Shown here: positions 1 through 4,852 of the stretch, in pieces
Layout: every line of letters begins with the position of its first letter
Numbering within the stretch: position 1 is the stretch's first letter
Origin: Candidatus Woesearchaeota archaeon
GTDB lineage: Archaea; Nanobdellota; Nanobdellia; SCGC-AAA011-G17; GW2011-AR17
NCBI GenBank assembly: GCA_003694495.1
Contig: RFJO01000063.1
Span: 1 to 7,452 of the forward strand
Length of the DNA stretch: 7,452 nt
Direction of reading: 5' to 3'
Translations under genes and position numbers: made by a program
Notes under the pieces: generated by a model
The model's database searches: none
Told to the model about the DNA's origin: nothing
What the model saw: only the letters and a program-made list of their open reading frames with translations

Positions 1-167
1 AAAAATGCTTTTATTGGGTTTTAAATAATTTGTGTAGGTCCTTTCTTTAAACAATATTTTAAATAAACTATAGTTGATAAAATTTTGGACTCCCCTTGCA
101 TAGAAGACAGTTTTTATTTATACTTGAAAAAAATTTAGTTAAAAATTACAAATAAGACCATAATCAA

Positions 168-239
168 CTACTGAGGTTGTTCGAAGTCAAGCCAGGCACC
201 TTTCCATATCTCATAAATATAATTCTCCCCGCCGCCCAT
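168..239 (-). other. Possible 23-residue micro-ORF in a GC-rich intergenic island
   Basis: From ATG 239 to TAG 168 the minus strand encodes 23 residues beginning MGGGENYIYE and ending WLDFEQPQ. Composition (three Gly, two Trp, acidic C-terminus) and normal codon use look more protein-like than the surrounding AT-rich DNA. It has only a weak AAGGA upstream and no recognised family. It could equally be a remnant of a lost gene or part of an RNA. The rest of 1-277 is AT-rich, and I see no gene in it. Confidence 0.2.
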
Positions 240-257
240 GGCGTCCTTGGGGAATTA
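220..257. other. GC-rich stem-loop downstream of gmd
   Basis: TAATTC (220-225) pairs with GAATTA (252-257), CCC (227-229) with GGG (249-251) after a 1-base bulge, and CGCC (233-236) with GGCG (240-243) around a 3-base loop. It lies 21-58 bases past the gmd stop codon on the same transcript. No T-run follows, so it is not a typical terminator. It could be a 3'-UTR structure or part of a small RNA. Confidence 0.4.
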
Positions 258-277
258 CCTGCACAAAATTGCCAGTT

Positions 278-1255
278 TTATAGTTGACGTTGTTTTTCAA
301 ACTCTAGGTCTGCTTCAACCATGATCCTTACAAGCTCTTTAAATTTAACTTTTGGTTCCCACCCCAACTTTAGTTTGGCTTTAGACGGGTCACCAATAAG
401 TAAATTAACGTCTGCCGGGCGCATGAACCTTGGATCTTGTCTTACATAATCCTGCCAGTTGTCGATGTCGATACATTTGAAAGCTTCTTGCACGAATTCT
501 TTTACAGTATGAGTTTCGCCTGTGGCTATAACAAAGTCTTCAGGGACTTTCTGTTGAAGCATTAGCCACATCATTTCAACATAATCTTTTGCATAACCCC
601 AGTCGCGCTTGGCGTCTAAGTTACCTAAAGCAACAAATTTTTGTTTGCCTAATTTAATCCTTGCTACAGCGTTACTAATTTTCCTAGTGACAAACTCTAA
701 TCCTCGCCTAGGACTTTCATGGTTGAAAAGTATACCTGAAACGTTAAACATGTTGTAGCTTTCACGATAATTAACTGTTATCCAATGGCCGTAAACTTTT
801 GCAACAGCGTATGGACTCCTTGGGTAAAAGGGAGTTGTCTCACGCTGAGGGACTTCCTGCACCTGACCAAACATTTCTGAAGATGATGCCTGATAATATT
901 TTGTTGGCGTGCCCCAGTGCCTTATCGCTTCCAACATCTGAGTCACGCCTAGCCCTGTAAACTTGCCTGTTAGTAACGGTTGCTGCCATGATGTTGGAAC
1001 AAACGACATTGAAGCCAAATTGTATACTTCATGTGGCTTAGATTTTTCTAAACATCTTAACAATGAAAGCTGGTCAAGAAGGTCGCCCTCAATCAAGGTA
1101 ATGTCGTTCTTAATATGCCTAATTCTTTCATGAGTGTCTGTTGAACTTCTCCTAACCATACCGTATACATTATATCCTTTTTCTAACAACAACTCAGCCA
1201 AATATGATCCGTCTTGTCCTGTTATGCCGGTAATAAGAGCGTTTTTTGTTTCCAT
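278..1255 (-). CDS. gmd: GDP-mannose 4,6-dehydratase
   Basis: Cytosolic short-chain dehydrogenase/reductase that converts GDP-D-mannose to GDP-4-keto-6-deoxy-D-mannose, the precursor of GDP-fucose, GDP-rhamnose and related sugars. Seen in the 325-residue protein: the nucleotide-binding glycine motif GITGQDGSYL (10-19), VRRSS (34-38, NADP phosphate site), the catalytic region SSSE (124-127) with Y149 and K153 of YxxxK, the family block FNHESPRRG (177-185), RDWGYAKDYV (217-226), and the GDP-contacting RPADV (279-283). It is slightly shorter than the usual 340-370 residues but no motif is missing. ATG 1255 is chosen because GGTGA (1260-1264) precedes it by 4 bases and a TATA box lies 43 bp upstream. 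No GDP-fucose synthase or GDP-rhamnose reductase is in the window, so the final sugar is unknown. It is divergent from the HAD-like gene. The family call is secure. Confidence 0.95.
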   Translation of the reverse strand: METKNALITGITGQDGSYLAELLLEKGYNVYGMVRRSSTDTHERIRHIKNDITLIEGDLLDQLSLLRCLEKSKPHEVYNLASMSFVPTSWQQPLLTGKFTGLGVTQMLEAIRHWGTPTKYYQASSSEMFGQVQEVPQRETTPFYPRSPYAVAKVYGHWITVNYRESYNMFNVSGILFNHESPRRGLEFVTRKISNAVARIKLGKQKFVALGNLDAKRDWGYAKDYVEMMWLMLQQKVPEDFVIATGETHTVKEFVQEAFKCIDIDNWQDYVRQDPRFMRPADVNLLIGDPSKAKLKLGWEPKVKFKELVRIMVEADLEFEKQRQL

Positions 1256-1259
1256 GATT

Positions 1260-1264
1260 TCACC
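1260..1264 (-). promoter_or_regulatory. Ribosome binding site of gmd
   Basis: GGTGA (within AAAGGTGA, minus strand) matches the archaeal anti-Shine-Dalgarno sequence and sits 4 bases before ATG 1255. It supports that start. Confidence 0.5.
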
Positions 1265-1294
1265 TTTAATACTTAGTATGACACAATAACAGAA

Positions 1295-1302
1295 TTTATA
1301 AA
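1295..1302 (-). promoter_or_regulatory. TATA box of gmd
   Basis: TTTATAAA lies in the 113-bp divergent gap, with its centre 43 bp before the gmd ATG. Transcription would start near 1272 and give a leader of about 17 bases. This is the only host gene in the window with room for a leader, and the only one with a Shine-Dalgarno motif. The box is palindromic and could in principle serve either strand, but the plus-strand gene has its own better-placed box at 1338-1345. Confidence 0.5.
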
Positions 1303-1337
1303 TTTATTGTAGTTTTTAGTCTATAATTTGCACAAAT

Positions 1338-1345
1338 GTTATAAA
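1338..1345 (+). promoter_or_regulatory. TATA box of the HAD-like gene, leaderless
   Basis: GTTATAAA has its centre 27.5 bp before ATG 1369, the usual archaeal distance from box to transcription start. The transcript should therefore begin at or next to that ATG. This decides the start against the in-frame GTG at 1363, which lies upstream of the predicted transcription start and has no Shine-Dalgarno motif. Confidence 0.5.
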
Positions 1346-1368
1346 CTTAATATGAAAATTTAGTGAGA

Positions 1369-2139
1369 ATGGTAAAGGAAATCTTAATTTATTGTGATAA
1401 CATTAATGAAACCTATTTATCTTATGTTATAAAAAACCTACAACTAGATGGCCAAAAAATTGGCATAATGTCATGCCAACCCATGCAAAAAACTATCAAT
1501 ATGCATAACAAACTTGGAATGAATAGCGGCATCATTGCTGAAAATGGCGCATGTTTCTGTTTAAACCCTGTCGATAACGAAATATACTCTGAATATGAAA
1601 ATTATGAAAACTTTTTGCATTACAAAAACCCGCTAACCTTTGCACAAATTGAAAATGCTAAACTGAAACTTAAAAAATTAGGCCTGGAAGATTATTTGTC
1701 TTTTGAGGATAGGGAAGCTAGTGTGGGGTTTAGTTTTAAAAGATTTCCATACGAGTTGTTTGATGATAATGGCTTATGTAATTTTATAAAAAGAAACATT
1801 TATGAGCTAAAAATTGATTTCGGGTTAACTGTAGCGTTATATAACCCAAACACAAGTTTTATAGAAACAATAAATGAGTATGTTAAACTAAAAAGCCTAA
1901 AGTTGGAAGAGATAGCAGTGATAAGCCATAAAGATGATGAAATGCTGTTTTATAACCTCTTAAACAGTGGCGCAATGTTGTTTTATCTCGGTAATAACAA
2001 TAATGTTAAAAATGTTGTGAGAAAATATCCAACTGGTTATACAAATAATAGTGTAAATTCTTATACAGATGTACTTATAAAGTTAGATTTTTTTAAGTTT
2101 TTCTCATCATATAGAAAAAATATAAGAGAAGAATACTAA
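1369..2139 (+). CDS. Degenerate HAD-superfamily (type IIB-like) protein, probably catalytically dead
   Basis: The 256-residue protein has the outline of the Cof/phosphoglycolate phosphatase/mannosyl-3-phosphoglycerate phosphatase branch of the HAD family. Recognisable parts are the N-terminal strand EILIYCD (4-10), the block GMNSGIIAENGA (50-61), where family members have G-x-x-GPVIAENGA, and a C-terminal region (181-238) laid out like the motif IV part with a GNNNNVK segment (208-214). The catalytic residues are mostly gone. The DxDGT nucleophile motif reads DNINE (10-14), the S/T-G-R motif II reads SCQ (35-37), no motif III Lys is evident near 160-163, and the GDxxND metal motif reads SHKDDE (186-191). 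The nucleophile loop also appears about ten residues short. Family membership is inferred from motif order; loss of activity is inferred from the substitutions. An alternative start is GTG 1363. The 3' end overlaps the opposing isochorismatase-family gene by 4 bp. Substrate or partner unknown. Confidence 0.7.
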   Translation: MVKEILIYCDNINETYLSYVIKNLQLDGQKIGIMSCQPMQKTINMHNKLGMNSGIIAENGACFCLNPVDNEIYSEYENYENFLHYKNPLTFAQIENAKLKLKKLGLEDYLSFEDREASVGFSFKRFPYELFDDNGLCNFIKRNIYELKIDFGLTVALYNPNTSFIETINEYVKLKSLKLEEIAVISHKDDEMLFYNLLNSGAMLFYLGNNNNVKNVVRKYPTGYTNNSVNSYTDVLIKLDFFKFFSSYRKNIREEY

Positions 2140-2720
2140 AAATTCTTTTTCAAAACGTCTTTTGTTTGAACAATGTTTGCACCAGCGTTAATCATATCTT
2201 CCAAAGCAGACATGGAAGATTTTACGTTTGTCCCTATTATAGCGTCTTCTACAACATAAACATTAATGTCGCGTTTTCTTAATTTTAATACTGTTGACCT
2301 TATGCTATACTCTGTTGGCAAACCATAAACAACAACCTTGTTTAAATTACTTAGAATGAACCCAGTATTAATGTTGCTAAACATGTTAAAGTTATGTTTC
2401 TCAAAATAAACCGCATCGGAAAAAATGATTTCCCTTGCCATATCAGTTACACCCATTGGATATACAGGAATTGTTGTTGAGCGAGGGTAATATGTTTCAT
2501 TGATCTTTTGCTGACCCTGCCTGCAACAGTTCCAAAAGTTGTATAAAAAGATTGAACCGATTACTTTTATGTTGTTTAAGTAAGCATGCTGGGTTAAATC
2601 TGATAAGTTGGGCCTTATTAACTCACTATTCTTTACATAAAGCTTGCCTGTTGGTTCCATGAAATCAAACTGGGTGTCTATGTCAAAAAATACAAGGTCC
2701 TGGATGTCTCTCATGTACAT
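2136..2720 (-). CDS. Isochorismatase/nicotinamidase-family protein lacking the catalytic cysteine
   Basis: The 194-residue protein has the cysteine-hydrolase fold. It starts with FFDIDTQFDFM (11-21), holding the general-acid Asp D15, continues with GKLYV (25-29), carries the Lys region FEKHNFNMFSN (106-116, K108), and has VYGLPTEYSIRST (131-143), where relatives read G-x-x-TEYC-x-R. The nucleophile position is S139, encoded by AGC, one base from the Cys codon TGC. The Asp/His metal-ligand segment that normally follows the second strand (D-x-H, then PPHC-x-x-G) is shortened and altered around 57-72, where only GQQKINET is recognisable. Cys-dependent nicotinamidase activity is therefore unlikely. 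EntB- and PhzD-type isochorismatases also work without this Cys, so a Cys-independent reaction remains possible. ATG 2720 lies 25.5 bp from a TATA box and is probably leaderless; ATG 2714 is an alternative. The gene converges on the HAD-like gene. Confidence 0.8.
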   Translation of the reverse strand: MYMRDIQDLVFFDIDTQFDFMEPTGKLYVKNSELIRPNLSDLTQHAYLNNIKVIGSIFLYNFWNCCRQGQQKINETYYPRSTTIPVYPMGVTDMAREIIFSDAVYFEKHNFNMFSNINTGFILSNLNKVVVYGLPTEYSIRSTVLKLRKRDINVYVVEDAIIGTNVKSSMSALEDMINAGANIVQTKDVLKKNF

Positions 2721-2741
2721 AGTAAAAAAGGTCTTGAAAGA

Positions 2742-2749
2742 TATATAAA
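2742..2749 (-). promoter_or_regulatory. TATA box of the isochorismatase-family gene
   Basis: TTTATATA on the minus strand, centre 25.5 bp upstream of ATG 2720, predicts a leaderless mRNA. It sits within 16 bp of the glycosyltransferase stop codon, so the two same-strand genes are separately transcribed although only 37 bp apart. Confidence 0.55.
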
Positions 2750-2757
2750 AATTTTAC

Positions 2758-3906
2758 TTATTTTAATAAGGATTCGTAAACTCCCAATGTCTTTTCGGCA
2801 ATGATGTCCCAGTCGTACTTTTTTGCATGCTCGATATTGTTAGCTGAAATCTTTTGCCTTAAGCCATCATCATCTAATAACTTTACAATGGCATCCTTTA
2901 ATGCTTTTACGTCGCCGTATTGAACTAATAAACCGTTATCAGGGTCTTTCATTTCGTACGGGACGCCGTTGACAGGTGTTGCAACGATTGGCAAACCTGA
3001 AGCCATTGCCTCAAATAAAGTTAAAGGCAAACCTTCACGGTAAGATGGTAAAACGTAAATGTCAGAGCCTTGGTACATCTCTGCAATTTTGGTTTTATCA
3101 TATATCGGGCCAAGGTTGATTATCTTATTATTAGTTTTTGCGGCAGATTCTATCAAATGTTCTTCGCCTTCATCCGGACCAACAAAAACAAAATAACAAT
3201 CTTCCCTTTCTTTCAAAATTTCTTGTTCGGCTTTAAGAAGATTAGATACGCCTTTAACAGGATTTTTCCTACCAAAGAATAAAACAACCTTTTTATCTTT
3301 AGGAATACCTAAATCTTTCTTAAATTTGTTAGGGGCTACCTTCTTAAACAAAATCGAGTCCATGCCGTTGGGAATTACAATAATCTTATCTTTTTTACCG
3401 CCCCATTTTGTAATTTGGTTTAGCTCCCATGGTGTTATGGCGATAATCTTGTCACTCCAATGAAAACTTAAGGGCAAAACTGTCCGGTAATCCAGCCAAA
3501 CTAATAACCTAGCAAACCTTGACCTAAAACCAGTTGTCCAACAACAATGGGTAGTGTGAACATGAGGAACTTTTTTTAACCTTGAAATTAAAGCTGAAAA
3601 AAAGTGGTAAGAATGACCTGAAACGTGAGAATGGATAATGTCAAAATCTTCTTTCCATAACCTTTTTAGTACTGAAGGAAAAAATGTGGCAAAGTTGGCT
3701 GCAATGAACCAGTTGTTTAACCTATGAATTTTGATACCGTCTTCAACAGCTTCCTTTTCTTTGATTGTGTTTTTTTTATCCGAATCAGAACAAAATACAT
3801 GAACATCATGACCCTGCTTTGCCAAACGTTGACCTATCTCCCAAATAACATTGCCAGGGCCGTCAACTGCCGGACGATAAAATGCGGTTACAAAAGCGAT
3901 TTTCAT
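2758..3906 (-). CDS. GT4-family glycosyltransferase (GT-B fold)
   Basis: The 382-residue protein is a retaining glycosyltransferase that would move a sugar from a nucleotide donor to a glycan or lipid acceptor, probably at the inner face of the membrane. Seen: the N-terminal acceptor-domain loop DGPGNVI (15-21), FDIIHSHVSGHS (88-99), the linker-region PNGMD (179-183), the donor-domain start FFGRKNPVKG (210-219), and the donor-binding EX7E motif, YREGLPLTLFEAMASGLPIVAT (289-310) with E291 and E299. Length is normal for GT4, and there is no signal peptide or clear membrane segment. Donor and acceptor cannot be read from sequence; GDP-mannose-derived sugars are suggested only by the nearby gmd. 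The ATG start is supported by a TATA box 28.5 bp upstream. Before the first insertion sequence arrived, the radical SAM stop codon lay about 42 bp upstream. Confidence 0.92.
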   Translation of the reverse strand: MKIAFVTAFYRPAVDGPGNVIWEIGQRLAKQGHDVHVFCSDSDKKNTIKEKEAVEDGIKIHRLNNWFIAANFATFFPSVLKRLWKEDFDIIHSHVSGHSYHFFSALISRLKKVPHVHTTHCCWTTGFRSRFARLLVWLDYRTVLPLSFHWSDKIIAITPWELNQITKWGGKKDKIIVIPNGMDSILFKKVAPNKFKKDLGIPKDKKVVLFFGRKNPVKGVSNLLKAEQEILKEREDCYFVFVGPDEGEEHLIESAAKTNNKIINLGPIYDKTKIAEMYQGSDIYVLPSYREGLPLTLFEAMASGLPIVATPVNGVPYEMKDPDNGLLVQYGDVKALKDAIVKLLDDDGLRQKISANNIEHAKKYDWDIIAEKTLGVYESLLK

Positions 3907-3930
3907 TAAAATGTGATAAGATAAGATATG

Positions 3931-3938
3931 TTTATAAA
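3931..3938 (-). promoter_or_regulatory. TATA box of the glycosyltransferase gene
   Basis: TTTATAAA (preceded by TT on the minus strand), centre 28.5 bp before ATG 3906, predicts a leader of 0-3 bases. It lies 6 bp from the target-site duplication of the inserted element, so the insertion left the promoter core and the adjacent BRE position in place. Confidence 0.55.
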
Positions 3939-3944
3939 AATTAT

Positions 3945-3953
3945 GTAGTTAAG
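3945..3953. repeat. Target-site duplication, left copy
   Basis: GTAGTTAAG is repeated exactly at 4844-4852, immediately outside both inverted repeats of the first insertion sequence. A perfect 9-bp duplication indicates a fairly recent transposition into this site. Confidence 0.9.
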
Positions 3954-3967
3954 GGCTCTGTCCTAAA
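3954..3967 (+). repeat. Left terminal inverted repeat of first IS
   Basis: GGCTCTGTCCTAAA, a perfect 14/14 match to the reverse complement of 4830-4843. Confidence 0.92.
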
Positions 3968-3969
3968 TC

Positions 3970-3977
3970 TTTTTAAA
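3970..3977 (+). promoter_or_regulatory. Possible TATA box of first IS transposase
   Basis: TTTTTAAA just inside the left inverted repeat. A start about 27 bp downstream would fall near 4000, in the loop of the first leader hairpin, leaving a leader of roughly 36 bases before ATG 4037. In AT-rich DNA this call is weak on its own. Confidence 0.4.
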
Positions 3978-3985
3978 GATAAACA

Positions 3986-4011
3986 CCCAATGACCAATTG
4001 AGGTCATTGGG
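3986..4011 (+). promoter_or_regulatory. Leader hairpin 1 of first IS
   Basis: A perfect 10-bp stem: CCCAATGACC (3986-3995) pairs with GGTCATTGGG (4002-4011) around a 6-base loop. It could be an RNA structure in read-through transcripts or a subterminal transposase/host binding site. The predicted internal transcription start falls in its loop, so only transcripts entering from outside could form it. Confidence 0.6.
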
Positions 4012-4012
4012 G

Positions 4013-4035
4013 GACTGATAAGTGAGGTATCAGTC
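4013..4035 (+). promoter_or_regulatory. Leader hairpin 2 of first IS, Shine-Dalgarno in loop
   Basis: GACTGATA (4013-4020) pairs with TATCAGTC (4028-4035), 8 bp with a 7-base loop. The loop and first base of the right arm carry GAGGT (4024-4028), a Shine-Dalgarno match 8 bases before ATG 4037. The stem ends two bases before the start codon. This supports ATG 4037 over GTG 4022 and suggests structural control of transposase translation. Confidence 0.55.
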
Positions 4036-4036
4036 A

Positions 4037-4834
4037 ATGAAAAGGGAAGTAAAACTTATTAAAAAAGTTAAGCGTTTGCTAAAACGCTTAGGAATGCCAA
4101 GGTGGTTGCACCATTTTGGCCCCAAGACGTATGAATTTTATGAGCATTTCTATATTTTGCTAATAAAATATTATTCTAAACTGTCATATCGAAGAGTAGT
4201 GAAGATGATGGATATGCTAGGTATAAAATGCCCTAGCAAATCTGCATTGCAATACACAGCAAAGAAGCTAAGTACAACATTTTGGGATAAAGTCTTGAAG
4301 TTAACCTGTGGAGATTGTTATATAGTTGCATTAGATAGCACAGGGTTATGTCGGACAAATCCAAGTTATCATTATTTGAGGAGAATCGACGGGAAATCAC
4401 CAAAAATCCCAATAAAACTTAGCGTGGCTTTAGATACAAAAAAGAAGAAATTTGCTGCGGCAAGAATAAGAGTGTTGCCAGCACATGATGGCAAAGATGC
4501 AAGAAAATTGCTCGAGCTTAGCAAACCCAAGATAGGTGTTGCTGACAAAGCATATAGTATTGAAAAATTATACCGCTTTGCAGAAAACCAAGGGATTTTA
4601 TTAATGATACCAAAGAAAAAGAACGTTAAGCGGGGCCATGCTAGAAATAAGATGCATAAGTTATTCAGAAAAAGAACATACAATCGAAGACAACTTGTTG
4701 AAGCGGGATTCAGCAGCTATAAAAGAAAATATGGATCTAGCGTGAGCTCTAAAACTGCAAGGACAATAAGGAGTGAAGTATTTGGCCGGTTAGCTTGCCA
4801 TAACATACTTGGCAAGCTATTCATAGACTTTTAG
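4037..4834 (+). CDS. DDE transposase of first IS (intact)
   Basis: A 265-residue DDE_Tnp_1-type (RNase H fold) transposase expected to bind the terminal repeats and catalyse transposition of its own element. Catalytic residues as read: D100 in VALDSTGL, D170 in GVADKAYS and E222 in QLVEAGFSSYKRKYG, with a conserved downstream Arg/Lys-rich and VSSKT region. The N-terminal part (1-90) is basic and likely binds DNA; residues 194-215 are a Lys/Arg-rich insert. The start ATG 4037 is chosen because GAGGT lies 8 bases upstream; an in-frame GTG at 4022 would place the start in a hairpin loop without a ribosome site. The stop TAG lies in the right inverted repeat. No frameshift or internal stop was seen, so the enzyme may be active. 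It is a distant relative of the broken transposase of the second element (shared D-[ST/AT]-GL, DTx and VSSK-like motifs). Confidence 0.88.
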   Translation: MKREVKLIKKVKRLLKRLGMPRWLHHFGPKTYEFYEHFYILLIKYYSKLSYRRVVKMMDMLGIKCPSKSALQYTAKKLSTTFWDKVLKLTCGDCYIVALDSTGLCRTNPSYHYLRRIDGKSPKIPIKLSVALDTKKKKFAAARIRVLPAHDGKDARKLLELSKPKIGVADKAYSIEKLYRFAENQGILLMIPKKKNVKRGHARNKMHKLFRKRTYNRRQLVEAGFSSYKRKYGSSVSSKTARTIRSEVFGRLACHNILGKLFIDF

Positions 4835-4843
4835 GACAGAGCC
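4830..4843 (-). repeat. Right terminal inverted repeat of first IS
   Basis: TTTAGGACAGAGCC, the perfect reverse complement of 3954-3967. It contains most of the transposase stop codon. Confidence 0.92.
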
Positions 4844-4852
4844 GTAGTTAAG
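4844..4852. repeat. Target-site duplication, right copy
   Basis: GTAGTTAAG, identical to 3945-3953. Bases 4848-4850 are the TAA stop codon of the radical SAM gene read on the minus strand. Confidence 0.9.

Larger units (their letters stand above)
3954..4843 (+). mobile_element. Intact insertion sequence, IS4/IS5-like, 890 bp
   Basis: The element is bounded by perfect 14-bp inverted repeats with tip GGCTCTGTCCTAAA (3954-3967, and reverse-complemented at 4830-4843) and flanked by a 9-bp direct repeat. It carries one complete DDE transposase gene whose TAG stop lies inside the right inverted repeat. Its leader holds a TATA-like box and two hairpins. It sits between the radical SAM gene and the glycosyltransferase gene and disrupts neither coding region. 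The exact IS family was not established; a 9-bp duplication and a DDE_Tnp_1-type transposase fit the IS4/IS5 group. Confidence 0.92.

Noticed and set aside
21..101. Minus-strand 26-codon frame from ATG 101
   Set aside because: The nearest TATA-like sequence is at the wrong distance, composition matches AT-rich noise, and no family is recognisable.
176..197. tRNA T-loop-like TTCGAA on the plus strand
   Set aside because: There is no acceptor, D-arm or anticodon arm in the AT-rich DNA upstream; TTCGAA is a palindrome that occurs by chance.
1363..1371. GTG 1363 as start of the HAD-like gene
   Set aside because: It lies upstream of the transcription start predicted by the TATA box and has no Shine-Dalgarno; ATG 1369 fits the leaderless spacing.
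3070..3909. Plus-strand frames opposite the glycosyltransferase (3070-3282, 3724-3909)
   Set aside because: They are antisense shadows of a well-conserved GT4 gene, with no start signals.
4022..4036. GTG 4022 as start of the first transposase
   Set aside because: It sits in the hairpin loop with no ribosome site upstream, whereas GAGGT is correctly spaced for ATG 4037.
4372..4683. Minus-strand 103-codon frame inside the first transposase
   Set aside because: It is antisense to a conserved DDE gene, rich in Phe/Leu from reverse-read Lys codons, and has no promoter or ribosome site.
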